NCBI GenBank assembly: GCA_938075575.1
Contig: CALJHI010000071.1
Span: 1 to 15,629, forward strand
Source: an uncultured SAR86 cluster bacterium
GTDB lineage: Bacteria; Pseudomonadota; Gammaproteobacteria; Magnimaribacterales; D2472
Length of the DNA stretch: 15,629 nucleotides
Reading direction: 5' to 3'
Each line of letters starts with the position of its first letter. The stretch's first letter is position 1. Made by a program: the position numbers and the translations under genes. Shown here piece by piece: positions 1 to 6,913 of the stretch. Below the pieces are notes generated by a model. The model had not been told where the DNA came from. It ran no database searches and was given only the letters and a program-made list of their open reading frames with translations.

Positions 1-229
1 GCAAGCTTAACTCTTTTGAAATAGGTCCAGCAAAAATAAAACCTCTACTTTCAATACTTGCTACAACTGTAGCTCCAAAAGACTTTGTAGATGTTGTAAA
101 TGCATCACATGTTTTGATAAGGCCTTCCGGGGTCTCTATTAGGCTTGTGATATCTCTAAATTTAATGCCAGGTATTGGGAAGTCTTCTACCGTTCTTATG
201 TATTGCTTTAGATTTAATTTATCATTCAT
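1..229 (-). CDS. apt: Adenine phosphoribosyltransferase, N-terminal part (cut by left edge)
   Basis: This gene is truncated by the window edge: only the first 76 codons are present. Translating the minus strand from the ATG at 229 gives a protein with IRTVEDFPIPGIKFRDIT at about residues 11-28 and ASIESRGFIFAGP at about residues 57-69. These match the conserved N-terminus (FPxPGIxFxDIT) and the IExRGFIF block of Apt, the purine-salvage enzyme that joins adenine and PRPP to make AMP in the cytoplasm. The PRPP-binding loop would lie beyond the edge. A clear Shine-Dalgarno (CGGAG) sits about 7 nt before the ATG. The start codon is only 14 nt past the CCA end of tRNA-Val on the same strand, so apt is probably cotranscribed with that tRNA and released by tRNA 3' processing. 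Confidence 0.9.
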   Translation of the reverse strand, partial: MNDKLNLKQYIRTVEDFPIPGIKFRDITSLIETPEGLIKTCDAFTTSTKSFGATVVASIESRGFIFAGPISKELSL

Positions 230-243
230 GATTATCTCCGATT

Positions 244-320
244 TGGTGCGTCCAGCTAGATTCGAACTAGCGACCCCCTGCGTGTCGAGCAGGTACTCTA
301 ACCAACTGAGCTATGGACGC
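244..320 (-). tRNA. tRNA-Val (anticodon GAC)
   Basis: A complete 77-nt cloverleaf can be read on the minus strand: acceptor GCGTCCA/TGGACGC (7 bp), D arm GCTC...GAGT, anticodon stem CCTGC/GCAGG, T stem GCTAG/CTAGC with loop TTCGAAT, discriminator A and an encoded CCA (246-244). The seven-base anticodon loop reads TCGACAC, which gives anticodon GAC (Val). The body closely resembles gammaproteobacterial tRNA-Val(GAC). Base 33 is C instead of the nearly universal U, the one irregularity (see findings). A TATAAT at 359-354 may be its -10 element, leaving a leader of about 27 nt that holds an interrupted palindrome (331-346). The sbcB transcript may also read through, since no terminator is visible between them. 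Confidence 0.95.
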
Positions 321-353
321 ATACTTTTATACTCATTGTAATGAGTGAGCAAA

Positions 354-359
354 ATTATA
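354..359 (-). promoter_or_regulatory. Possible -10 box of tRNA-Val/apt
   Basis: A consensus TATAAT on the minus strand lies about 34 nt before the mature tRNA 5' end. No good -35 hexamer is found at 16-18 bp, and the region is extremely AT-rich, so a chance match is possible. It is the best promoter candidate between sbcB and the tRNA. Confidence 0.35.
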
Positions 360-410
360 CATATTTTATAAATATCTTCTATATATATTTAAATAAACTA
401 ATTCGTCTGT

Positions 411-1820
411 TTACTCTATATTCTGCCTCATCGATAGGAGTTTTTTCTTTGTAACATTAAGAATTTCTATCTTTTCTGGAGATGTTTCATCTTCAAGCAT
501 CCCATCAATCTCACCAACAGACTTTTGAACCGAACCCCATTTACCATCGCTTGTAGTTCTTTCCTTGATTAGTTCCATATAACGACTTTTAACGTCTTCT
601 GGGACATCTAGTCCATATTGACTACATATTATTCTTTCAGCAAAAATAGAAAATCTTTCATCTTCAAAATTTCTAGATATCTTTATCAAGTGATTTATAT
701 CTTCAGATAAATGAAATTCTTGCATGAGATCTTTATCTTTTTGTGATGGAAATCCCCCAGAGTAAATTGAGGCCTCTATATGCTCTGGTTCAGGGAAGGT
801 CATCATTCTATCCTCCATGGCTTGAGAAATTTTTGATTGAAAATCTTTATCTTTTTTAATAATTTCTGCTCTCCTTTGAAGCTCATCAAAACTAATATCA
901 AAGACCTCTTTATTATTAATAAGTTTGCTTGAACAAACGGGAATGGTTTTATTGATTTTATATTTTTTTAGAGGCCCGTCTCTTCCTTTGGATTGAATGA
1001 GCTTGTTTATTTCAGAATAATCAAGATCTAAAATATCTTCTGGATCATAGCTCAGATCAAATAAAACAATCTCATTTGGCCTAGATGGATCGCTTCCACA
1101 TAAGACAACTGGATATTGAAAGGTATGTCTTCTATGTATTTCGCCTAACGCAAGAAAATCATCTGAATAAAGTAAGTTTTTAATGCCTTGCTTTGTTGAA
1201 GAATTTATAAAAGATTTAAATAAATCTGGAAGTTTTGTTTTAATAATTTCACACAGACTTATCATTAAATTGCAATCTGCTATAGCATCATGCGCATCAT
1301 CTGCATCAATACCATGTTCTTTCGCTAGATGTTCTAATTTGTATGAGATTCCAGGACCGCCATCAAATAAAGGTATGGAAATTTCGTCTGAAAAAAATGA
1401 TGCAATATTATGAAACATGAGCATTAAATCCAATCTGCCATTTCCATTTGTATTGGTGGTATATGGCTCAAGCAAGTTATACCAAAACTGTCTTCTTACA
1501 AGCTCTTCATCAAAGGAATGACCATTATATGAAACAAAGATAGATGGCTTAGCGAGAGACCATTGCCTCCATTGCCTTTGGATTTCAGACATCATTTGAT
1601 AATGCGAAGTATTTGAGTTAAATAAATCTATTTTTTTATTTGTTAGCATTGCTCTTGGAGCAGGAATGGTCCAAGGCAATGGGGCGCAGCCAATATTCTG
1701 TTCTTCTAGTCGATTTAAATTTATATCTGTATAGACTGAACCACATTGTAAAATCTGACTAAAGTCTTTTTGAATGCCTGTAGTTTCGGTATCGTAAAAT
1801 ACTAAATTATAATCATTCAC
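411..1820 (-). CDS. sbcB: Exodeoxyribonuclease I (3'-5' ssDNA exonuclease)
   Basis: This 469-residue protein has the length and layout of E. coli ExoI (475 aa), which degrades single-stranded DNA from the 3' end in recombination and mismatch repair. The DEDDh exonuclease signature is intact: YDTETTG (D10, E12), SYNGHSFDEE (D104) and HDAIAD (H177, D178, D182). The block SYKLEHLAKEHGI (159-171) matches the ExoI-specific SFRLEHLTKANGI of E. coli. The C-terminal half covers the SH3-like and helical ExoI_C regions, including a YSGGF block comparable to the YNGFF of E. coli. The ATG lies 2 nt after the acyl-CoA dehydrogenase stop, with an AGGAG Shine-Dalgarno 5 nt upstream inside that gene's end, so the two are translationally coupled although functionally unrelated. 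Confidence 0.95.
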   Translation of the reverse strand: MNDYNLVFYDTETTGIQKDFSQILQCGSVYTDINLNRLEEQNIGCAPLPWTIPAPRAMLTNKKIDLFNSNTSHYQMMSEIQRQWRQWSLAKPSIFVSYNGHSFDEELVRRQFWYNLLEPYTTNTNGNGRLDLMLMFHNIASFFSDEISIPLFDGGPGISYKLEHLAKEHGIDADDAHDAIADCNLMISLCEIIKTKLPDLFKSFINSSTKQGIKNLLYSDDFLALGEIHRRHTFQYPVVLCGSDPSRPNEIVLFDLSYDPEDILDLDYSEINKLIQSKGRDGPLKKYKINKTIPVCSSKLINNKEVFDISFDELQRRAEIIKKDKDFQSKISQAMEDRMMTFPEPEHIEASIYSGGFPSQKDKDLMQEFHLSEDINHLIKISRNFEDERFSIFAERIICSQYGLDVPEDVKSRYMELIKERTTSDGKWGSVQKSVGEIDGMLEDETSPEKIEILNVTKKKLLSMRQNIE

Positions 1821-1822
1821 TC

Positions 1823-3070
1823 CTATGATCTAGATACAAATGAGGATTCTACTTGTCCATCCTCATTTAATTTATATTTTCCTAATTCTTGCCTTGCTAC
1901 CGCCCTTCTATGAACCTCATCTGGACCATCGGCCAATCTAAGAGTTCTCATATGGGCATACATAGCTGCAAGTGGATAGACTTGAGAGACTCCGGCCCCG
2001 CCATGTATTTGAATTGCTCTATCTATAACGTCACAACATACATTTGGAGCAACAACTTTAATTTGAGCAATTTCACTTGCAGCCACTTTATTTCCAACTG
2101 TATCCATCATATGCGCGGCTCTTAATGTGAGTAATCTTGCTTGATCAATTTCAATTCTAGAATTGGCAATAATATCCATATTACCTCCAAGCTGAACTAG
2201 AGGTTTTCCGAATGCAACTCTTTCCATTCCTTTTTGACACATCATTTTTAATGCTCTTTCAGCCAAGCCAATTGCTCTCATGCAATGATGAATTCTACCT
2301 GGACCAAGTCTTCCTTGAGCAATTTCAAAGCCTCTACCCTCTCCAAGAAGCAAGTTTTCTTTAGGCACTCTTACATTGGTAAATTTAATATGCGCATGTC
2401 CATGTGGCGCATCATCATATCCAAATACATGCATCATTTTCTTTATCTCAATTCCTTCTGAATTCATTGGAACAAGAATCTGTGATTGTCTTTGATGTCT
2501 GTGATTATCAGGATTGGTTACACACATAAAAATAATAATTTCACATCTAGGATCACCGGCACCAGAAGTCCACCACTTTTCTCCGTTTATTACATATTCA
2601 TCACCATCCAGAACTGCTGTTGAAGCAATATTTGTTGCATCTGATGATGCAACTCCAGGCTCTGTCATCCCAAACGCTGAACGGATGTTGCCCTCTAGTA
2701 AAGGTTTAAGGTATTTTTCTTTGTGCTCTTCATTTCCATATCTTTCAAGCACCTCCATGTTACCGGTATCTGGTGCTGAGCAATTAAAAACTTCTGAAGA
2801 TATACCATATGCTCCCATGGCCTCAGCAAGGTGAGCATATTCATAATTAGTTAAGCCTGCACCATTTTCACTTTCAGGTAAAAATAGGTTCCACAAACCA
2901 GCAGCTTTTGCTTTCCCTTTCATTTCCTCCATTATTGGTGGCACAACCCATTTTCCATTATCGTCTTTTGACTGCTTATGGTATAAATCTTCATTATGGG
3001 CTATCTCATCATCAATAAATTTTTGGACTCTTTGAATTAAATCTATTGCTTGTGGTCTGAGTTCAATCAT
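1823..3070 (-). CDS. Acyl-CoA dehydrogenase (ACAD10/11-like)
   Basis: This 415-residue FAD-dependent acyl-CoA dehydrogenase would catalyse alpha,beta-desaturation of an acyl-CoA. The three-domain fold is evident: an N-terminal helical domain, a mid-region flavin/substrate motif [17 protein letters not shown] (about 131-147), and a C-terminal domain with [21 protein letters not shown] and [11 protein letters not shown]. The motif ADGPDEVH near the C-terminus places Asp381 where medium-chain enzymes carry the catalytic Glu, as is usual in the ACAD10/11-type subgroup. The exact chain length or branched substrate cannot be told. A GAGG Shine-Dalgarno precedes the ATG. It is transcribed divergently from a LysR-type gene, its most likely regulator, and is followed by sbcB. 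The SDR at 4120-4917 could be a functional partner, but that is inferred only from proximity. Confidence 0.93.
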   Translation of the reverse strand: MIELRPQAIDLIQRVQKFIDDEIAHNEDLYHKQSKDDNGKWVVPPIMEEMKGKAKAAGLWNLFLPESENGAGLTNYEYAHLAEAMGAYGISSEVFNCSAPDTGNMEVLERYGNEEHKEKYLKPLLEGNIRSAFGMTEPGVASSDATNIASTAVLDGDEYVINGEKWWTSGAGDPRCEIIIFMCVTNPDNHRHQRQSQILVPMNSEGIEIKKMMHVFGYDDAPHGHAHIKFTNVRVPKENLLLGEGRGFEIAQGRLGPGRIHHCMRAIGLAERALKMMCQKGMERVAFGKPLVQLGGNMDIIANSRIEIDQARLLTLRAAHMMDTVGNKVAASEIAQIKVVAPNVCCDVIDRAIQIHGGAGVSQVYPLAAMYAHMRTLRLADGPDEVHRRAVARQELGKYKLNEDGQVESSFVSRS

Positions 3071-3206
3071 GTTGTATACCCTCTATTATATTGATTATTT
3101 TGAATACGTTATAAGCCCTATGAATAGTTGCTTTTAACAGTTATTATACTATATATACATTAACTCAGTAGCAGTAAAAATCAACACATCATATGTATTT
3201 TAAAAC
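3071..3206. promoter_or_regulatory. Divergent control region, acyl-CoA dehydrogenase / LysR
   Basis: This 136-bp AT-rich gap separates two divergent genes and must hold both promoters. A TATAAT-like -10 for the minus strand overlaps 3144-3150, and TATACA for the plus strand lies at 3154-3159, so the two promoters may face each other across the same few bases, as is common for LysR-controlled pairs. TGAATA occurs twice in direct orientation at 3101-3106 and 3121-3126, exactly 20 bp apart. I found no convincing palindromic T-N11-A site. Confidence 0.4.
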
Positions 3207-4109
3207 ATGAAAATTAGCTCATTTGATCTCAACCTTTTTGTTATTCTTAATGCTATATATACAGAAGGTAGTCTTACAAAGGCTGCAGAGGTCGTTGGCA
3301 TTACACAGCCTGCTGTTAGCAATGCACTATCTAGGTTAAGAGAAAAGTTTGATGATGAGTTGTTTGTTAGAACCGGTTCTGGGATGGTTCCTACGCAGAA
3401 AACAGAAAATATCATTTCTGATATTCAAAGCGCACTCTCTTTAATGCAACAGAGTGTAAACCAACCAGACTCTTTTGATTGCTCTATAACAGAGAGAAAC
3501 TTTAAACTCTCCCTGGGTGACATTACAGAAGGAAGAGTACTTCCCTTTATGATGAAAGAGATATATAAAAATGCACCCAATATTTCAATAGGTAGTTATA
3601 ACTACCGTAGGGTTGATCAAGTTCATGCGTTGGCAACAAATAACCTAGACTTTGTTGTAGATCCTGTTATCCCAGACTCTGATGAAATAAATTCATATAA
3701 AGTTTTTCAAGATCATTTTGTAGTAATTCACAGAGATGGACATCCTATAGAAAGAATTAAAAACTTAACGGTTGATGATCTTTTGTCACAAAAGTTTATA
3801 AATGTCTCTAATCGAAGAAAAGGTTTGCATATGATTGACTTGGAATTAGAAAAAACTGGACATAGAAGAGAAATAGCTCTTAGGTGTCAGCATTTTCTAA
3901 TTGCACCAGAAATAATTCGAGAAACTGATGCAGTTATAATGGCTACTCATAGTTTTGCTAAAAATAATGACCTTCCATTTGTCGAAATTCCAGCAGAACT
4001 TCCTCAAATGGAATACTTTTTATCTTGGCATAAAAATGATGAAGGCGATGGAGGTCATGAATGGATGAAAGATCTTATTATTAGAGCCTTTGAGGATGCT
4101 CTAAAATAA
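3207..4109 (+). CDS. LysR-family transcriptional regulator
   Basis: This 300-residue protein begins with a typical LysR winged helix-turn-helix: FDLNLFVILNAIYTEGSLTKAA followed by ITQPAVSNALSRLREKFDDELFVRTGSGMVPT (residues 6-63). The rest is a periplasmic-binding-protein-like effector domain. The FDLNL opening and the pattern of the helix-turn-helix resemble the NodD/PnbR-like branch, whose members often sense aromatic or lipophilic compounds; the actual ligand is unknown. No Shine-Dalgarno is visible before the ATG. It is divergent from the acyl-CoA dehydrogenase and convergent with the SDR, so it probably controls one or both and perhaps itself. Confidence 0.93.
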   Translation: MKISSFDLNLFVILNAIYTEGSLTKAAEVVGITQPAVSNALSRLREKFDDELFVRTGSGMVPTQKTENIISDIQSALSLMQQSVNQPDSFDCSITERNFKLSLGDITEGRVLPFMMKEIYKNAPNISIGSYNYRRVDQVHALATNNLDFVVDPVIPDSDEINSYKVFQDHFVVIHRDGHPIERIKNLTVDDLLSQKFINVSNRRKGLHMIDLELEKTGHRREIALRCQHFLIAPEIIRETDAVIMATHSFAKNNDLPFVEIPAELPQMEYFLSWHKNDEGDGGHEWMKDLIIRAFEDALK

Positions 4110-4119
4110 GAACGTTCTT
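4108..4119. repeat. Perfect 12-bp palindrome between convergent stops
   Basis: AAGAACGTTCTT is a perfect inverted repeat filling the gap between the lysR stop (4107-4109) and the SDR stop (4122-4120). It has no loop and no T-run on either side, so it does not look like an intrinsic terminator. Confidence 0.6.
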
Positions 4120-4917
4120 CTAGCTCAAATTATGGCTTGAAGTTTTTACAATTCCACCATCAGACGTGACTGTCTCACCAACTGTATAAGCTCCTGCTCT
4201 TGAGCACATAAAAATAACTAAACCTGCAATATCTTCAGGAGTACCAACTCTTTTTCTAGGATTTCTTTTTGCTATTTCAGAATAGTCATGTGCAACTGCA
4301 GCACCTAACATATTGCTAGGATAAGGACCTGGAGCAATTGCATTTACAAGAATATTTTCTCTTACAAGCCTATGAGCAAGATGCCTTGTAAGGTGATGAA
4401 CGGCTGCTTTAGATGTTGAATAAGAAAATGTTTCAAATGCTGGTGTATTTAATCCATCTATAGAGCCAATGTTTATAATTCTTGATGGATCTTCTAAAGA
4501 TGCGTTTTTAGTAAGAAGAGGTTTCATTTGCTGAGATAGGAAAAATAAACTTTTTGTATTTAAGTCCATAACCTTATCCCATCCAGCCTCAGAAAAAGTA
4601 TCAAATGGCTCTGCCCATGCAGCGCCAGCATTGTTTATAAGAAAATCAATTCCCTCTTCTTTTTCTTTTATTTGATTAGCAAAACTAGTAACCCCTTCAA
4701 GAGTGCTAAGGTCACAGCCTAAGGCTATACATTCTCCGTTATATTTATTAGATAGTTCTTCAGCCTTAGCGAGAAGAGGACCGATTTTACGAGCTGTTAT
4801 GTATACCTTAACTCCATTTGCAAGAAGTCCGGCTGTGATCATTTCTCCAATTCCTCTGGAGCCCCCCGTAACTACTGCTGTTTTACCCTCTACATTAAAA
4901 AGCTCATTTATATTCAT
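4120..4917 (-). CDS. Short-chain dehydrogenase/reductase (RhlG/FabG-like)
   Basis: This 265-residue classical SDR is an NAD(P)-dependent oxidoreductase. It shows the Rossmann glycine motif TGGSRGIG (17-24), the NNAG motif (95-98), and the catalytic tetrad Asn120, Ser152, Tyr166 and Lys170 (YSTSK). Arg at about 43 in the ITARK segment after beta-2 favours NADPH. The NAIAPGPYPSNM segment (192-203) follows the classical PG motif. The sequence resembles 3-oxoacyl reductases of the RhlG type, so a 3-oxoacyl or 3-hydroxyacyl substrate is plausible, but SDR specificity cannot be read from sequence. An AGAGGA Shine-Dalgarno precedes the ATG, and a good promoter lies at 4984-4956. It converges on the LysR gene with a 10-nt gap. 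Confidence 0.92.
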   Translation of the reverse strand: MNINELFNVEGKTAVVTGGSRGIGEMITAGLLANGVKVYITARKIGPLLAKAEELSNKYNGECIALGCDLSTLEGVTSFANQIKEKEEGIDFLINNAGAAWAEPFDTFSEAGWDKVMDLNTKSLFFLSQQMKPLLTKNASLEDPSRIINIGSIDGLNTPAFETFSYSTSKAAVHHLTRHLAHRLVRENILVNAIAPGPYPSNMLGAAVAHDYSEIAKRNPRKRVGTPEDIAGLVIFMCSRAGAYTVGETVTSDGGIVKTSSHNLS

Positions 4918-4955
4918 AATTATCCTCTTAGATTCAATTTTTTTTAATTCTTGAC

Positions 4956-4984
4956 AATATATATAAACAATTAAGTGATGTAAA
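4956..4984 (-). promoter_or_regulatory. Promoter of the SDR gene
   Basis: On the minus strand, TTTACA (4984-4979) and TATATT (4961-4956) are separated by 17 bp, a near-consensus sigma70 arrangement. Transcription would start near 4949, about 32 nt before the SDR ATG and upstream of its Shine-Dalgarno. The opposite strand carries an isolated TTGACA (4951-4956) with no clear -10 partner for the exchanger gene. Confidence 0.6.
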
Positions 4985-4991
4985 ATGCATT

Positions 4992-5942
4992 ATGCTTTTA
5001 CTAAATTTGTTTGGTTTAATAATTTCGATTGCTGTTCTTGTTTGGGGTGCAGATAAGTTTGTTGATAATTCTGCATTGATTGCCAAAAAATCTGGATTAA
5101 GTGAATTAACCATTGGCCTAACAATTGTTGCATTAGGAACGTCTGCTCCAGAAATATTTGTTGGTATATCTTCTGTTCTTAGTAAGACAGAGGAGTTAGC
5201 ACTTGGGACGGTAATTGGCTCAAACATATCAAATATAGCTCTTATATTTGGCGTTTCATGTGTTGGTGTAGCAATGAGGCCAGCAAAAACCTCATCTGTC
5301 CAATTTATAGCCTTCTTTCTGTCTGCGTTATTTTTAGGGATGGCTTTGTTTGATTTGTATATAACTCCATTTGAAAGTTTTATATTTCTTTTAATATTTT
5401 TAATATTTATCTATATAACTTATAAATTTAGAGCATCGGATAATATTAAAATAGATAATGAAAACCAAGAAATTGATGCTTTTAAAACCAACCTTATGCT
5501 TGGAATTGGCTTGTTGTGTCTAGTGCTAGGATCAAGGTATGCTGTTATTCATGCTAAAGAAATAGCCCTAATGCTCAACGTATCAGAGCTAATAATTGGT
5601 CTTACTATAATAGCTATCGGCACAAGCTTACCAGAACTAGCTGCGACTATTTCTGCTATTTTAAAGAAAAAAAATGATATGGTTGTCGGAAATGTTATTG
5701 GTTCAAATGTCTTAAATATTACACTTGTAGTTCCAATCATTGGATTTTTTTCAAATATAGAACTTAATAAAATGATACTTTCTAGGGACTATATGGCCAT
5801 GCTTATTGCAACCATTCTATTTATTGTTGTTGCCGCACTATATTCATCTAAGTATATAAGTATAGGCCTAATTAAGTTTATTGGTGTTGTTTTTGTATCA
5901 GGATATTTTTATTACATACTTATGGTAAGTAATCTGATTTGA
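4992..5942 (+). CDS. Na+/Ca2+ exchanger-family protein (CaxA/YrbG-like)
   Basis: This 316-residue integral membrane cation antiporter is predicted to sit in the inner membrane with about ten helices. The two inverted alpha-repeats that define the CaCA superfamily are present: IGLTIVALGTSAPEIFVG (41-58) with VIGSNISNI (74-82), and IGLTIIAIGTSLPELAA (202-218) with VVGNVIGSNVLN (231-242). The acidic GTSxPE residues (Glu54, Glu215) are those that coordinate Ca2+. The length matches bacterial YrbG/CaxA proteins. The first repeat has Thr73 where Asn is common (GNVIGSN in the second). No strong Shine-Dalgarno precedes the ATG. Its gene ends 3 nt from the convergent DUF4345-like gene. Na+ versus K+/Na+ coupling cannot be judged. 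Confidence 0.93.
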   Translation: MLLLNLFGLIISIAVLVWGADKFVDNSALIAKKSGLSELTIGLTIVALGTSAPEIFVGISSVLSKTEELALGTVIGSNISNIALIFGVSCVGVAMRPAKTSSVQFIAFFLSALFLGMALFDLYITPFESFIFLLIFLIFIYITYKFRASDNIKIDNENQEIDAFKTNLMLGIGLLCLVLGSRYAVIHAKEIALMLNVSELIIGLTIIAIGTSLPELAATISAILKKKNDMVVGNVIGSNVLNITLVVPIIGFFSNIELNKMILSRDYMAMLIATILFIVVAALYSSKYISIGLIKFIGVVFVSGYFYYILMVSNLI

Positions 5943-5945
5943 GTT

Positions 5946-6353
5946 TTATTTATATTTTTTTATTAAGAATATTCCTATCGAAAAGGCTATAACTTCAAAT
6001 ATAAAGAAATCATTATAGAATCCTGGTGTTGTAGGAAATAGTGAGAAGATAATTCTTCCCAAAGCAATCGAACCAACAAGCATAGTCAAAAATTTTATGA
6101 TAAATAGCGAGATATTTTTGTTAAATATCCCAATCAAGCACATTATCCCGATAACAATATTTAATCCTCCATATATACCAGCAATTTCTGAATAGCCTAT
6201 CTCTGAAGTAACAGTTAGACCAATAGCCTCTAAAAACGATGGATATCCAAGCTCTAGAGCTCTTAAAATTGGATCTAAGATGGCCCATAAACCTATACCA
6301 AAATAAGTAACACCCATGAGAAGTAAAAATGATCTAACAAACCAAACTAGCAT
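5946..6353 (-). CDS. Small membrane protein, DUF4345-like
   Basis: This 135-residue hydrophobic protein has four predicted transmembrane helices: about 3-25, 50-78 with the motif SEIAGIYGGLNIVIG, 81-103 and 112-133. It has a short basic C-terminus (KKYK). The layout and the central E(I)xGxYGGLxxxxG motif fit the DUF4345 family of four-helix proteins of unknown function. The AGGA Shine-Dalgarno 8 nt before the ATG supports the start. It is divergent from the thioredoxin-fold gene and convergent with the exchanger. A related C-terminus appears at the right end of the window (15429-15629). No function can be assigned. Confidence 0.75.
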   Translation of the reverse strand: MLVWFVRSFLLLMGVTYFGIGLWAILDPILRALELGYPSFLEAIGLTVTSEIGYSEIAGIYGGLNIVIGIMCLIGIFNKNISLFIIKFLTMLVGSIALGRIIFSLFPTTPGFYNDFFIFEVIAFSIGIFLIKKYK

Positions 6354-6374
6354 ATATATTTTCCTTAAATTCTC

Positions 6375-6389
6375 TTACAATAAATGTAA
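6375..6389. repeat. Inverted repeat in divergent intergenic region
   Basis: TTACA-N5-TGTAA (TTACAATAAATGTAA) lies between the divergent DUF4345-like and thioredoxin-fold genes. It is operator-like in size and position, but such short AT-rich dyads arise easily by chance. Confidence 0.35.
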
Positions 6390-6418
6390 ACTATTATTGA
6401 TCTATTCTACTACAACCA

Positions 6419-6910
6419 ATGTTTAAAAAATTTTATTGTTCGGTTTTAATACTTATGATGTCTATAAACTCTAATGCCAATATACTTTTAACAGATAAAG
6501 ATGTCCTTAAACTCCCTCTTCCACTTCCCTATGATGGCAAGGAATATAGCGCAGAAGAAGTTAAGTTATTTATTGAAAATACTATTGATAGCTCAATGCA
6601 GCCAATAATTATATTTGGTGGGAACTGGTGTCCTGACTGCAGAATTTTTGACGGTACATTGCAAATGCCCACAATAAAAAAATTTGTTGATGAAAAATTT
6701 AAAATACTCCATATAGATGTTGGAAGATATGATATTAATATGAATCTTCTGGAATTATTTGGCATACCACCTGAGAAAGGGGTACCTAGAGTATTAGTTT
6801 TTGATTTAGAACGAAAGCTTATAAATAACTCTTCAACTACCGAGTGGACTACTGCAAGAGATAGAGATCCCCAAGAGATATTTAACTTTATTCAGGAAAT
6901 GGTTCAATAA
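6419..6910 (+). CDS. Secreted thioredoxin-fold protein
   Basis: This 163-residue protein has a short N-terminal signal peptide (MFKK, hydrophobic FYCSVLILMMS, probable cleavage after SNA at about 20), so it should act in the periplasm. The thioredoxin fold is shown by GGNWCPDC (68-74; redox pair Cys71/Cys74), a later beta strand ILHIDVG, and the cis-proline loop GVPRVLVFD (121-129). The CPDC active site is not the CGPC of housekeeping thioredoxins and recurs in thioredoxin-family proteins of uncertain role. It probably reduces or oxidises disulfides of an unidentified partner. There is no Shine-Dalgarno. A TATTCT lies about 12 nt before the ATG, suggesting a very short 5' UTR. Confidence 0.85.
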   Translation: MFKKFYCSVLILMMSINSNANILLTDKDVLKLPLPLPYDGKEYSAEEVKLFIENTIDSSMQPIIIFGGNWCPDCRIFDGTLQMPTIKKFVDEKFKILHIDVGRYDINMNLLELFGIPPEKGVPRVLVFDLERKLINNSSTTEWTTARDRDPQEIFNFIQEMVQ

Positions 6911-6913
6911 GAA

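Noticed and set aside
114..341. Plus-strand ORF containing RPARFELATPCVSSRYSNQ
   Set aside because: It is antisense to tRNA-Val and to the true apt gene; the motif is a typical tRNA-derived artefact.
2514..2834. 106-codon plus-strand ORF inside the acyl-CoA dehydrogenase
   Set aside because: It is a shadow of a clearly conserved enzyme, with no recognisable motif and no ribosome-binding site.
4951..4956. TTGACA as -35 of the exchanger gene
   Set aside because: No acceptable -10 lies 16-18 bp downstream; on the other strand the same bases abut the better-supported SDR promoter.
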